64,000 nucleotides of DNA from Chrysopilus asiliformis. Taxonomy: Eukaryota; Arthropoda; Insecta; Diptera; Rhagionidae. Positions 1 through 12,062 of the stretch are shown here, one piece after another (the first letter of the stretch is position 1; each line of letters begins with the position of its first letter). Where the stretch lies: NCBI GenBank assembly GCA_964034945.1, contig OZ035963.1, positions 49,115,032 to 49,179,031 of the forward strand, read 5' to 3'. Made by a program: the position numbers and the translations under genes. The notes under the pieces were generated by a model. It searched no databases. It worked only from the letters and a program-made list of their open reading frames with translations, and was not told the DNA's origin.

Positions 1-1292
1 CATGTCTTTTATAGAATTGTAATTTGTATAATCTCACTGTTTTGACATTCGCCTGCGGCGCATTTTTTTAATAGGTCTGCATTCTTAAGAATTGTACTAA
101 AACCGGTATTGATTATTCTAAAAAGAAAATAAATACTTTCACGCTTAAATATTTGTGTCTCAATTCTTCTCAGTTCACAAATGCTCATTGTGAACTTTTT
201 AAATGCCTCTCAAATTAAAAAAAAATGCTTCAGTAATCGATAGGGGGATCAGAGAGTAAAAAGACACTTCCTTTTTTTTGGCAATCCACCACATCTAGCT
301 GAACGGGGGTGGATAGTAGAGACAGACATCATTTTACGCCCCAGCAAATTGTGTTATTGTTTATTTCGTCTTCGTGTTGAGGCATGAAAGAATTTTTCTC
401 AGCAAATTTTTCTTTATTTTTCGCCTTAAATTCGGAGTCTTCCTTTTTCCGCCCTCGGGTGCTTCGCTTGTATTTTGGCATGTTTTCAAACATTGTGTTT
501 TGAATCCTTGCCATGCCTTGTTGTACTGTTTTTCGATTATATATATTTGAAAAAATAAAAGTATATATATATTTTTTTTCAGCAATTTCCACCTCTTTTC
601 TTGGAAAATTTCGGAGGGCTGCAGCAACAATAAGGATGTTTAAAAATTTAGAAAAGAAATTATATCGACGGGTATCCTGGTAACGGAGAAGGTTTCAAGG
701 GTTCTGTTTTTAGGGTACTTTTCCTGTTTCTTTTTTATGTTTTCCCTGTTCCTAGTTCAGCGGTGTGTGATTTTTGTTTGTATCCAACACCCAGAAGCAA
801 TTTCATAATAAATCGAAAAAAAATAAAAAATATGAAACAAGGTTTCATTTCTTTTTCGTTTTTTTTTCGAAATTTTCTTGATGTGGTATTAACACAGATT
901 TTTTAAGTCTTTTAGGGAGGTAGCACAACCGGTGAAGGAGTGGAAATCACCCCGGGGCTAAAATCAAACAAAAACACCCGAACATTCTAGCAAACTTGAA
1001 AGTAATATGCTTAGTGTCTTGGAAAGTAATATACTTTTATTCTATTTTTATATTGTTTTCTTTTATTGTAAATCAAGAACTTTCTCAATAACGTTCTTGA
1101 CCCTGTTTTTTCCTTCAATTTTGAGCAGTAAAATGTTATAGGCGCTAACCAATGAAAATTTAAGTACGTTTTTTTCAAATTCCCAACCTTAAATTAGCGA
1201 AGGAACGTGTAAATAATCTGACTTTAATTGAATCAGACTTCAGAAGATAGTCGCCATTAAATATATTTATAAAATCAAAACAACTGTAAATA
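1..1292. other. AT-rich intergenic sequence, no gene recognised
   Basis: This stretch has no open frame with recognisable domains. The longest frames (about 90 codons) are low-complexity Lys/Asn/Ile/Phe translations of AT-rich DNA. Two small structures stand out: a foldback at 812-870, listed separately, and the motif CGCCTGCGGCGCATTTTT near position 51, which recurs in slightly altered form near 45,317 and 45,377. No promoter or RNA gene can be supported. Confidence 0.6.
812..870. repeat. A/T-rich imperfect palindrome (hairpin)
   Basis: The sequence reads TCG-A-rich, ATGAAAC, AAG, GTTTCAT, T-rich-CGA. The inner stem ATGAAAC/GTTTCAT is perfect with a 3-nt loop. It extends outward through an A-run/T-run pairing with a few mismatches to TCG/CGA ends. 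It could be a tiny foldback element or chance symmetry in homopolymer-rich DNA. Confidence 0.4.
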
Positions 1293-1408
1293 ATAAAGGG
1301 TGGTTAAATTTTAAGGGCCGATGTTGAATGTGAACCACACCTAAACGTCAAGTTTTTTTCTGCATTTCATTTGACATTTCTCAATTTCAGACTAACTCAA
1401 TTTGAACC

Positions 1409-1500
1409 ATGGAAAGATACACAATCGAGCAACGCGTTAAAGTTATTCAGGCTTATTATGAAAATGGGCGTTCAAATCAAAATGCATATCGTGCACTTCG
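1409..1500 (+). pseudogene. Transposase N-terminal fragment (left arm of foldback)
   Basis: The frame opens at ATG 1409 and reads MERYTIEQRVKVIQAYYENG, followed by SNQNAYRALRE. This resembles the N-terminal helix-turn-helix of insect Tc1/mariner transposases. Shortly after about position 1500 the plus-strand sequence switches to the antisense of the catalytic domain and a stop follows. It is a fragment only. The duplicate start on the minus strand is the mirror copy in the other arm. Confidence 0.75.
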
Positions 1501-1756
1501 TGAAATACGGCCCGATGATGCCGCCAGCCCATAAACCGCACCAAACAGTCACTCTTTGTGGGTGCATTGGTTTTTCGACAATCACTCTTGGATTATCATT
1601 CGCCCAAATGCGGCTGTTCTGCTTATTGACGAATCCACTGAGGTGAAAATGTGCCTCATCACTGAAGATGATTTTCTTCGAAAATTGATCGCCCATTTTC
1701 ATAATAAGCCTGAATAACTTTAACGCGTTGCTCGATTGTGTATCTTTCCATGGTTC
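1500..1756 (-). pseudogene. Internally deleted Tc1/mariner transposase remnant
   Basis: On the minus strand the same 20-residue transposase start is fused directly to a catalytic-core segment containing IFSDEAHFHLSGFVNKQN and then VTVWCGLWAGGIIGPYF. The FSDEAHF block carries the second catalytic aspartate of the DDE/DDD triad, and the W-C-G-x-x-GG-GP block follows it as in Tc1/mariner enzymes. The region between the helix-turn-helix and this block, including the first catalytic Asp, is gone. So is everything after GPYF. No functional enzyme can be made. Confidence 0.8.
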
Positions 1757-1867
1757 AAATTGAGTTAGTCTGAAATTGAGAAATGTCAAATGAAATGCAG
1801 AAAAAAACTTGACGTTTAGGTGTGGTTCACATTCAACATCGGCCCTTAAAATTTAACCACCCTTTAT

Positions 1868-2054
1868 ATAGAGTGGCATTTGATGTTTTCAGTTGAGTGT
1901 TTTGTACAATTGAAAGTAATCTATGAAGTGTAAAATTTACCCCACTTTGAAAACAAATAACAATGTTTAGGAATTTCCGAGGAAAAATTAAAGGAAACGA
2001 ACAATAAAGTGGGTCATAGTGAAACATCATTATTTAAGACAACCTTTTCGCATT
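1868..2054. other. Short unique spacer between foldback and satellite
   Basis: AT-rich sequence with no recognised feature. Its last part (from about 2019) is in frame with the first satellite monomers, so an open frame starts here and runs into the array by chance or otherwise. Confidence 0.5.
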
Positions 2055-4247
2055 TTTAAAAACGCACAAAAATATTTAAAAATAACACAAAAATATATCT
2101 TGAATAGAAAAAGTCTTGGAAATATTTTTCCTAATAAGAACAAGCCTCTAAAAATTCGAGAAAAATATTTCCCGAATAGAAAAGGTCTCGGAAATATGTT
2201 TCCTACTAAAAACAAGCATCTAAAAATTCGAGAAAAATATTTCCCGAGTGGAAAAGGTCTCGGAAATATTTTTCCCACTAAGAACAAGCCTGTAAAATTT
2301 CGAGAAAAATATTTCCCGAATGGAAAAGGTCTCGGAAATATTTTTCCTACTAAAAACAAGCCTTTAAAAATTCGAGAAAATTATTTCCCGGGTGGAAAAG
2401 GTCTCGGAAATATTTTTCCTACTAAGAACAAGCCTCTAAAAATTCGAGAAAAATATTTTGCAGGTGGAAAAGGTCTCGGAAACATTTTTCCTACTAAGAA
2501 CAAGCCTCTAAAAATTCGAGAAAATTATTTCCCGGGTGGAAAAGGTCTCGGAAATATTTTTCCTACTAAGAACAAGCCTCTAAAAATTCGAGAAAAATAT
2601 TTTGCAGGTGGAAAAGGTCTCGGAAACATTTTTCCTACTAAGAACAAGCCTCTAAAAATTCGAGAAAAATATTTCCCGAGTGGAAAAGGTCTCGGAAATG
2701 TTTTTCCCACTAAGAACAAGCCTGTAAAAATTCGAGAAAATTATTTCCCGGGTGGAAAAGGTCTCGGAAATATTTTTCCTACTAAGAACAAGCCTCTAAA
2801 AATTGGAGAAAAATATTTCCCCGGTGGAAAAGGTCTCGGAAATATTTTTCCTACTCAGAGCAAGCATCTAAAAATTCGAGAAAAATATTTCTTGGGTGGA
2901 AAAGGTCTCGGAAATATTTTTCCTACTAAGAACAAGCCTCTAAAAATTCGAGAAAAATATTTCCCGAATGGAAAAGGTCTCGGAAATATTTTTCCTACTA
3001 AGAACAAGCCTCTAAAAATTCGAGAAAATTATTTCCCGGGTGGAAAAGGTCTCGGAAATATTTTTCCTACTAAAAACAAGCCTTTAAAAATTCGAGAAAA
3101 TTATTTCCCGGGTGGAAAAGGTCTCGGAAATATTTTTCCTACTAAGAACAAGCCTCTAAATATTCGAGAAAAATATTTTGCAGGTGGAAAAGGTCTCGGA
3201 AACATTTTTCCTACTAAGAACAAGCCTCTAAAAATTCGAGAAAAATATTTCCCGAGTGGAAAAGGTCTCGGAAATGTTTTTCCCACTAAGAACAAGCCTG
3301 TAAAAATTCGAGAAAAATATTTCCCGAGTGGAAAAGGTCTCGGAAATATTTTTTCCACTGAGAACAAGCCTTTAAAAATTCGAGAAAATTATTTCGCGAG
3401 TGGAAAAGGTCTCGGAAATATTTTTCCTACTAAGAACAAGCCTCTAAAAATTCGAGAAAAATATTTCGCGGGTGGAAAAGGTCTCGGAAATATTTTTCCC
3501 ACTAAGAACAAGCCTGTAAAAATTCGAGAAAAATATTTCCCGAATGGAAAAGGTCTCGGAAATATTTTTCCTACTAAAAACAAGCCTTTAAAAATTCGAG
3601 AAAATTATTTCCCGGGTGGAAAAGGTCTCGGAAATATTTTTCCTACTAAGAACAAGCCTCTAAAAATTCGAGAAAAATATTTTGCAGGTGGAAAAGGTCT
3701 CGGAAACATTTTTCCTACTAAGAACAAGCCTCTAAAAATTCGAGAAAAATATTTCCCGGGTGGAAAAGGTCTCGGAAATATTTTTCCTACTAAGAACAAG
3801 CCTCTAAAAATTGGAGAAAAATATTTCCCCGGTGGAAAAGGTCTCGGAAATATTTTTCCTACTCAGAGCAAGCATCTAAAAATTCGAGAAAAATATTTCT
3901 TGGGTGGAAAAGGTCTCGGAAATATTTTTCCTACTAAGAACAAGCTTCTAAAAATTCGAGAAAAATATTTCCCGAATGGAAAAGGTCTCGGAAATATTTT
4001 TCCTACTAAGAACAAGCCTCTAAAAATTCGAGAAAATTATTTCCCGGGTGGAAAAGGTCTCGGAAATATTTTTCCTACTAAAAACAAGCCTTTAAAAATT
4101 CGAGAAAATTATTTCGCGGGTGGAAAAGGTCTCGGAAATATTTTTCCTACTAAGAACAAGCCTCTAAAAATTCGAGAAAAATATTTCCCGAATGGAAAAG
4201 GTCTCGGAAATATTTTTCCTACTAAGAACAAGCCTCTAAAAATTTGA
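2019..4247 (+). other. 742-codon open frame through the array, probably not a gene
   Basis: The frame starts at an ATG in unique sequence 36 bp before the array and contains about 29 in-register 24-residue repeats before a TGA. The predicted product is very basic (Lys/Arg-rich), lacks cysteine, and has no signal peptide, membrane segment or known domain. Openness is explained by a 72-bp (24 x 3) monomer without stops. The complementary strand is also open over long stretches, which argues against selection on this frame. I would not annotate a protein without transcript or peptide evidence. Confidence 0.3.
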
Positions 4248-4739
4248 GAAAATTATTTCCCGGGTGGAAAAGGTCTCGGAAATATTTTTCCTACTCAGAA
4301 CAAGCCTCTAAAAATTCGAGAAAAATATTTCCCGAGTGGAAAAGGTCTCGGAACTATTTTTCCTACACAGAGCAAGCCTGTAAAAATTCGAGAAAATTAT
4401 TTCGCGGGTGGAAAAGGTCTCGCAAATATTTTTCCTACTAAGAACAAGCCTCTAAAAATTCGAGAAAAATATTTCGCGGTTGGAAAATGTCTCGGAAATA
4501 TTTTTCCCACTAAGAACAAGCCTGTAAAAATTCGAGAAAAATATTTCCCGGGTGGAAAAGTTCTCGGATATATTTTTCCCACTAAGAACAAGGCTCTCAA
4601 AATTCGAGAAAAATATTTTCCGAATGGAAAAGGTCTCGGAAAGATTTTCTTACTCAGAACAAGCCTCTAAAAATTCAAGAAAAATTATTCCCGGGTGGAA
4701 AAGGTCTCGGAAATATTTTTCCTACTAAAAACAAGCCTC

Positions 4740-5270
4740 TAAAAATTCGAGAAAAATATTTCGCGGGTGGAAAAGGTCTCGGAAATATTTTTCCTACTCA
4801 GAACAAGACTATAAAAATTCGAGAAAAATATTTCCCGAGTGGAAAAGGTCTCGGAAATATTTTTCCCACTAAGAACAAGCCTGTAAAAATTCGAGAAAAT
4901 TATTTCCCGGGTGGAAAAGGTCTCGGAAATATTTTTCCTACTAAGAACAAGCCTCTAAAAATTCGAGAAAAATATTTCGCGGGTGGAAAAGGTCTCGAAA
5001 ATATTTTTCCTACTAAAAACAAGCCTCTAAAAATTCGAGCAAAATATTTCCCGAGTGGAAAAGGTCTCGGAAATATTTTTCCTACTAAGAACAAGCCTCT
5101 AAAAATTGGAGAAAAATATTTCCCCGGTGGAAAAGGTCTCGGAAATATTTTTCCTACTCAGAGCAAGCCTCTAAAAATTCGAGAAAAATATTTCTTGGGT
5201 GGAAAAGGTCTCGGAAATATTTTTCCTACTCAGAACAAGCCTCTAAAAATTCGAGAAAAATATTTCGCGG
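4740..5270. repeat. Higher-order block, copy 1 (offset 648 bp = 9 monomers)
   Basis: The monomer-variant order from 4740 to about 5270 recurs from 5388 to about 5918 at a shift of exactly 648 bp. It includes a GACTATA/GATTATA variant, an 'AAAATATTTTT' (CTCGAAAAT) variant and a TTGGGTGG variant in the same order. Differences are single bases. This shows a nine-monomer unit copied by unequal crossing-over. Confidence 0.75.
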
Positions 5271-5387
5271 GTGGAAAAGGTCTCGAAAATATTTTTCCTA
5301 CTAAAAACAAGCCTCTAAAAATTCGAGCAAAATATTTCCCGAGTGGAAAAGGTCTCGGAAATATTTTTCCTACTAAAAACAAGCCTC

Positions 5388-5918
5388 TAAAAATTCGAGA
5401 AAAATATTTCGCGGGTGGAAAAGGTCTCGGAAATATTTTTCCTACTCAGAACAAGATTATAAAAATTCGAGAAAAATATTTCCCGAGTGGAAAAGGTCTC
5501 GGAAATATTTTTCCCACTAAGAACAAGCCTGTAAAAATTCGAGAAAATTATTTCCCGGGTGGAAAAGGTCTCGGAAATATTTTTCCTACTAAGAACAAGC
5601 CTCTAAAAATTCGAGAAAAATATTTCGCGGGTGGAAAAGGTCTCGAAAATATTTTTCCTACTAAAAACAAGCCTCTAAAAATTCGAGCAAAATATTTCCC
5701 GAGTGGAAAAGGTCTCGGAAATATTTTTCCTACTAAGAACAAGCCTCTAAAAATTGGAGAAAAATATTTCCCCGGTGGAAAAGGTCTCGGAAATATTTTT
5801 CCTACTCAGAGCAAGCCTCTAAAAATTCGAGAAAAATATTTCTTGGGTGGAAAAGGTCTCGGAAATATTTTTCCTACTCAGAACAAGCCTCTAAAAATTC
5901 GAGAAAATTATTTCGCGG
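5388..5918. repeat. Higher-order block, copy 2 (offset 648 bp)
   Basis: Second copy of the nine-monomer block that begins at 4740. Its right edge is marked by the first variants that differ (AAATTATTTC instead of AAATATTTC). Confidence 0.75.
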
Positions 5919-6259
5919 GTGGAAAAGGTCTCGGAAATATTTTTCCTACTAAAAACAAGCCTCTAAAAATTCGAGAAAAATATTTCGCGGGTGGAAAAGG
6001 TCTCGGAAATATTTTTCCTACTCAGAACAAGACTCTAAAAATTCGAGAAAAATATTTCCCGAGTGGAAAAGGTCTCGGAAATATTTTTCCTGCTAAGAAC
6101 AAGCCTCTAAAAATTCGAGAAAAATATTTTGCAGGTGGAAAAGGTCTCGGAAACATTTTTCCTACTAAGAACAAGCCTCTAAAAATTCGAGAAAAATATT
6201 TCCCGAGTGGAAAAGGTCTCGGAAATGTTTTCCCACTAAGAACAAGCCTGTAAAAATTC

Positions 6260-6990
6260 GAGAAAATTATTTCCCGGGTGGAAAAGCTCTCGGAAATATT
6301 TTTCCTGCTAAGAACAAGCCTCTAAAAATTCGAGAAAAATATTTTGCAGGTGGAAAAGGTCTCGGAAACATTTTTCCTACTAAGAACAAGCCTCTAAAAA
6401 TTCGAGAAAAATATTTCCCGAGTGGAAAAGGTCTCGGAAATGTTTTTCCCACTAAGAACAAGCCTGTAAAAATTCGAGAAAATTATTTCCCGGGTGGAAA
6501 AGGTCTCGGAAATATTTTTCCTACTAAGAACAAGCCTCTAAAAATTGGAGAAAAATATTTCTTGGGTGGAAAAGGTCTCGGAAATATTTTTCCTACTAAG
6601 AACAAGCTTCTAAAAATTCGAGAAAAATATTTCCCGAATGGAAAAGGTCTCGGAAATATTTTTCCTAATAAGAACAAGCCTCTAAAAATTCGAGAAAATT
6701 ATTTCCCGGGTGGAAAAGGTCTCGGAAATATTTTTCCTACTAAAAACAAGCCTTTAAAAATTCGAGAAAATTATTTCCCGGGTGGAAAAGGTCTCGGAAA
6801 TATTTTTCCCACTAAGAACAAGCCTGTAAAATTTCGAGAAAAATATTTCCCGAATGGAAAAGGTCTCGGAAATATTTTTCCTACTAAAAACAAGCCTTTA
6901 AAAATTCGAGAAAATTATTTCCCGGGTGGAAAAGGTCTCGGAAATATTTTTCCTACTAAGAACAAGCCTCTAAAAATTCGAGAAAAATAT
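6260..6990. repeat. Higher-order block, copy 1 (offset 3,383 bp)
   Basis: The run of about ten monomers starting with the AGCTCTCGG variant (6285) and including CCTAATAAG and 'GTAAAATTTCGAG' variants recurs from 9643 to about 10,373 in the same order. The offset is 3,383 bp, one base short of 47 monomers. Confidence 0.7.
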
Positions 6991-9276
6991 TTCCCGAGTG
7001 GAGAAGGTCTCGGAAATGTTTTTCCCACTAAGAACAAGCCTGTAAAAATTCGAGAAAATTATTTCCCGGGTGGAAAAGGTCTCGGAAATATTTTTCCTAC
7101 TAAGAACAAGCCTCTAAAAATTGGAGAAAAATATTTCCCCGGTGGAAAAGGTCTCGGAAATATTTTTCCTACTCAGAGCAAGCATCTAAAAATTCGAGAA
7201 AAATATTTCTTGGGTGGAAAAGGTCTCGGAAATATTTTTCCTACTAAGAACAAGCCTCTAAAAATTCGAGAAAAATATTTCCCGAATGGAAAAGGTCTCG
7301 GAAATATTTTTTCTACTAAGAACAAGCCTCTAAAAATTCGAGAAAATTATTTCCCGGGTGGAAAAGGTCTCGGAAATATTTTTCCTACTAAAAACAAGCC
7401 TTTAAAAATTCGAGAAAATTATTTCCCGGGTGGAAAAGGTCTCGGAAATATTTTTCCTACTAAGAACAAGCCTCTAAATATTCGAGAAAAATATTTTGCA
7501 GGTGGAAAAGGTCTCGGAAACATTTTTCCTACTAAGAACAAGCCTCTAAAAATTCGAGAAAAATATTTCCCGAGTGGAAAAGGTCTCGGAAATATTTTTC
7601 CTACTCAGAGCAAGCATCTAAAAATTCGAGAAAAATATTTCTTGGGTGGAAAAGGTCTCGGAAATATTTTTCCTACTAAGAACAAGCCTCTAAAAATTCG
7701 AGAAAAATATTTCCCGAATGGAAAAGGTCTCGGAAATATTTTTTCCGCTAAGAACAAGCCTCTAAAAATTCGAGAAAAATATTTCCCGGGTGGAAAAGGT
7801 CTCGGAAATATTTTTCCTACTCAGAGCAAGCATCTAAAAATTCGAGAAAAATATTTCTTGGGTGGAAAAGGTCTCGGAAATATTTTTCCTACTAAGAACA
7901 AGCCTCTAAAAATTCGAGAAAAATATTTCCCGAATGGAAAAGGTCTCGGAAATATTTTTTCTACTAAGAACAAGCCTCTAAAAATTCGAGAAAATTATTT
8001 CCCGGGTGGAAAAGGTCTCGGAAATATTTTTCCTACTAAAAACAAGCCTTTAAAAATTCGAGAAAATTATTTCCCGGGTGGAAAAGGTCTCGGAAATATT
8101 TTTCCTACTAAGAACAAGCCTCTAAATATTCGAGAAAAATATTTTGCAGGTGGAAAAGGTCTCGGAAACATTTTTCCTACTAAGAACAAGCCTCTAAAAA
8201 TTGGAGAAAAATATTTCCCCGGTGGAAAAGGTCTCGGAAATATTTTTCCTACTCAGAGCAAGCATCTAAAAATTCGAGAAAAATATTTCTTGGGTGGAAA
8301 AGGTCTCGGAAATATTTTTCCTACTAAGAACAAGCCTCTAAAAATTCGAGAAAAATATTTCCCGAATGGAAAAGGTCTCGGAAATATTTTTTCCGCTAAG
8401 AACAAGCCTCTAAAAATTCGAGAAAAATATTTCCCGGGTGGAAAAGGTCTCGGATATATTTTTCCTACTAAAAACAAGCCTTTAAAAATTCGAGAAAATT
8501 ATTTCCCGGGTGGAACAGGTCTCGGAAATATTTTTCCTACTAAGAACAAGCCTCTAAAAATTCGAGAAAAATATTTTGCAGGTGGAAAAGGTCTCGGAAA
8601 CATTTTTCCTACTAAGAACAAGCCTCTAAAAATTCGAGAAAAATATTTCCCGAGTGGAAAAGGTCTCGGAAATGTTTTTCCCACTAAGAACAAGCCTGTA
8701 AAAATTCGAGAAAATTATTTCCCGGGTGGAAAAGGTCTCGGAAATATTTTTCCTACTAAGAACAAGCCTCTAAAAATTGGAGAAAAATATTTCCCCGGTG
8801 GAAAAGGTCTCGGAAATATTTTTCCTACTCAGAGCAAGCCTCTAAAAATTCGAGAAAAATATTTCTTGGGTGGAAAAGGTCTCGGAAATATTTTTCCTAC
8901 TCAGAACAAGCCTCTAAAAATTCGAGAAAAATATTTCCCGGGTGGAAAAGGTCTCGGAAATATTTTTCCTACTCAGAACAAGCCTGTAAAAATTCGAGAA
9001 AATTATTTCGCAGGTGGAAAAGATCTCGGAAATATTTTTCCTACTAAGAACAAGCCTCTAAAAATTCGAGAAAAATATTTCGCGGTTGGAAAATGTCTCG
9101 GAAATATTTTTCCCACTAAGAACAAGCCTGTAAAAATTCGAGAAAAATATTTCCCGGGTGGAAAAGTTCTCGGAAATATTTTTCCCACTAAGAACAAGGC
9201 TCTCAAAATTCGAGAAAAATATTTTCCGAATGGAAAAGTTCTCGGAAAGATTTTCTTACTCAGAACAAGCCTCTAA
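6562..9276 (+). other. 904-codon open frame through the array, probably not a gene
   Basis: This is the longest open frame of the window, consisting almost wholly of 24-residue repeats. It ends when a 1-bp loss near 9250 shifts the frame. The differences between monomers are mostly amino-acid-changing (Pro/Ala/Leu, Gly/Ser/Asn, Lys/Gln, Leu/Val), with no visible excess of silent changes. The start ATG lies inside a monomer variant (TTGGGTGG region) and has no special context. A repetitive structural protein cannot be excluded from sequence alone. Confidence 0.25.
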
Positions 9277-9642
9277 AAATTTAAGAAAAATTATTCCCGG
9301 GTGGAAAAGGTCTCGGAAATATTTTTCCTACTAAAAACAAGCCTCTAAAAATTCGAGAAAAATATTTCGCGGGTGGAAAAGGTCTCGGAAATATTTTTCC
9401 TACTCAGAACAAGACTCTAAAAATTCGAGAAAAATATTTCCCGAGTGGAAAAGGTCTCGGAAATATTTTTCCCACTAAGAACAAGCCTGTAAAAATTCGA
9501 GAAAATTATTTCCCGGGTGGAAAAGGTCTCGGAAATATTTTTCCTACTAAGAACAAGCCTGTAAAAATTCGAGAAAAATATTTCCCGAATGGAAAAGGTC
9601 TCGGAAATATTTTTCCTACTAAAAACAAGCCTTTAAAAATTC

Positions 9643-10373
9643 GAGAAAATTATTTCCCGGGTGGAAAAGCTCTCGGAAATATTTTTCCTACTAAGAACAA
9701 GCCTCTAAAAATTCGAGAAAAATATTTTGCAGGTGGAAAAGGTCTCGGAAACATTTTTCCTACTAAGAACAAGCCTCTAAAAATTCGAGAAAAATATTTC
9801 CCGAGTGGAAAAGGTCTCGGAAATGTTTTTCCCACTAAGAACAAGCCTGTAAAAATTCGAGAAAATTATTTCCCGGGTGGAAAAGGTCTCGGAAATATTT
9901 TTCCTACTAAGAACAAGCCTCTAAAAATTGGAGAAAAATATTTCTTGGGTGGAAAAGGTCTCGGAAATATTTTTCCTACTAAGAACAAGCTTCTAAAAAT
10001 TCGAGAAAAATATTTCCCGAATGGAAAAGGTCTCGGAAATATTTTTCCTAATAAGAACAAGCCTCTAAAAATTCGAGAAAATTATTTCCCGGGTGGAAAA
10101 GGTCTCGGAAATATTTTTCCTACTAAAAACAAGCCTTTAAAAATTCGAGAAAATTATTTCCCGGGTGGAAAAGGTCTCGGAAATATTTTTCCCACTAAGA
10201 ACAAGCCTGTAAAATTTCGAGAAAAATATTTCCCGAATGGAAAAGGTCTCGGAAATATTTTTCCTACTAAAAACAAGCCTTTAAAAATTCGAGAAAATTA
10301 TTTCCCGGGTGGAAAAGGTCTCGGAAATATTTTTCCTACTAAGAACAAGCCTCTAAAAATTCGAGAAAAATAT
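9643..10373. repeat. Higher-order block, copy 2 (offset 3,383 bp)
   Basis: Second copy of the block at 6260-6990. It diverges after about 10,373, where the next monomers carry other variants. Confidence 0.7.
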
Positions 10374-10696
10374 TTTGCAGGTGGAAAAGGTCTCGGAAAC
10401 ATTTTTACTACTAAGAACAAGCCTCTAAAAATTCGAGAAAAATATTTCCCGAGTGGAAAAGGTCTCGGAAATGTTTTTCCTACTAAGAACAAGCCTCTAA
10501 AAATTGGAGAAAAATATTTCCCCGGTGGAAAAGGTCTCGGAAATATTTTTCCTACCAAGAACAAGCCTCTAAAAATTCAAAAAAAAATATTCACTGGATG
10601 GAAAAGGTCTCGGAAATATTTTTCCTACCAAGAACAAGTCTCTAAAAACTCGAAAAAAATATTTACTGGATGGAAAAGGTCTCGGAAATATTTTTC

Positions 10697-12062
10697 CTAC
10701 TAAAAACAAGCCTTTAAAAATTCGAGAAAATTATTTCCCGGGTGGAAAAGGTCTCGGAAATATTTTTCCTACTCAGAACAAGCCTCTAAAAATTCGAGAA
10801 AAATATTTCCCGAATAGAAAAGGTCTCGGAAATATTTTTTTAACTAAGAAAAAGCCTCTAAAAATTCGAGAAAAATATTTCCCGGGTGGAAAAGGTCTTG
10901 GAAATATTTTTACTACTAAGAACAAGCCTCTAAAAATTCGAGAAAATTATACCCCGAATAGAAAAGGTCTCGGAAAAATTTTTTTCACTAAGAACAAGCC
11001 TCTAAAAATTCGAGAAAAATATTTCGCGGCTGGGAAATGTCTCGGAAATGTTTTTCCTACTAAGAACAAGCCTCTAAAAATTCGATAAAAATATTTCCCG
11101 TGTGGAAAAGGTCTCGGAAACATTTTTCCTACTAAAAACAAGCCTTTAAAAAATCGAGAAAATTATTTCGCGGGTGGAAAAGGTTCGGAAATATTTTTCC
11201 TACTAAGAACAAGCCTCTAAAAATTCGAGAAAAATATTTCGCGGTTGGAAAAGGTCTCGGAAATATTTTTCCTACTAAGAATAAAGCCTCTAAAAATTCG
11301 AGAAAAATATTTCCCGAATGGAAAAGGTCTCGGAAATATTTTTCCTACTAAAAACAAGCCTCTAAAAATTCGAGAAAATATACTCCGAATAGAAAAGGTG
11401 TCGGAAATATTTTTCCTACTAAAAACAAGCCTTTAAAAAATCGAGAAAATTATTTCGCGGGTGGAAAAGGTTCGGAAATATTTTTCCTACTAAGAACAAG
11501 CCTGTAAAAATTCGAGAAAATTATTTCCCGGGTGGAAAAGGTCTCGGAAATATTTTTCCTACTAAGAACAAGCATCTAAAAATTCGAGAAAAATATTTCT
11601 CGGATGTAAAAGGTCTCGGAAATATTTTTCCTACTAAGAACAAGCCGCTAAAAATTCGAAAAAAATATTTCCCGGGTGGAAAAGTGTCAGAAATATTTAT
11701 CCTGCTAAGAACAAGCCTCTAAAAATTCGAAAAAAAATATTTCCCGCTTAGACAAGGTCTCAGAAATATTTTTCCTGCTAAGAACAAGCCTCTAAAAATT
11801 CGAGAAAAATATTTCCCGGGTGGAAAAGGTCTCGGAAATATTTTTCCCACTAAGAACAAGCCTCTAAAAATTCGAGAAAAATATTTCGCGGGTGGAAAAG
11901 GTCTCGAAAATATTTTTCCTGCTAAGAACAAGCCTCTAAAAATTCGAGAAAAATATTTCCCGTGTGGAAAAGGTCTCGGAAATATTTTTCCTACTAAGAA
12001 CAAGCCTTTAAAAATTGGAGAAAAATATTTCCCGGGTGGAAAAGGTCTCGGAAATATTTTTC
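10697..12062. repeat. Tandem block of about 1.37 kb, copy 1
   Basis: The block contains distinctive defects: 'TTTTTTTAACTAAGAAAAAG', the CCCCGAATAG variant, a monomer with CGATAAAAA, and an AATATACTCCG deletion variant. These recur in the same order at offsets 1,366 and then 1,581 bp, the change being an insertion of about three monomers in the second copy. This lies at the transition from the frame-intact to the indel-rich zone. Confidence 0.7.

Larger units (their letters stand above)
1296..1864. mobile_element. Tc1/mariner-derived foldback element, 175-bp terminal inverted repeats
   Basis: The two ends, 1296-1470 and 1690-1864, are reverse complements over 175 bp with no mismatch seen. 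The element is flanked by TA on both sides (1294-1295 and 1865-1866), the target-site duplication expected of the IS630/Tc1/mariner superfamily. Each arm carries the first about 20 codons of a transposase (ATG at 1409 on the plus strand; residues MERYTIEQRVKVIQAYYENG, helix-turn-helix start). The 219-bp centre holds part of the catalytic domain on the minus strand. Most of a normal transposase of roughly 340 residues is missing, so the element cannot mobilise itself. The identity of the arms suggests recent formation or repair-driven homogenisation. Confidence 0.88.
2055..10570. repeat. Proximal array zone: frame-preserving monomer families
   Basis: Nearly every monomer here is exactly 72 bp, so one plus-strand frame stays open for hundreds of codons. 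The translated monomer begins GLGNIFPTKNKPLKIR and ends in a variable tail (EKYFPGGK, ENYFPGGK, EKYFAGGK, EKYFPSGK, EKYFPNGK, EKYFLGGK). Breaks are single events: a CGA to TGA change near 4244 and 1-bp losses near 4650, 6231 and 9250. Monomer variants recur in multi-unit blocks, which indicates local unequal exchange. Confidence 0.85.
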
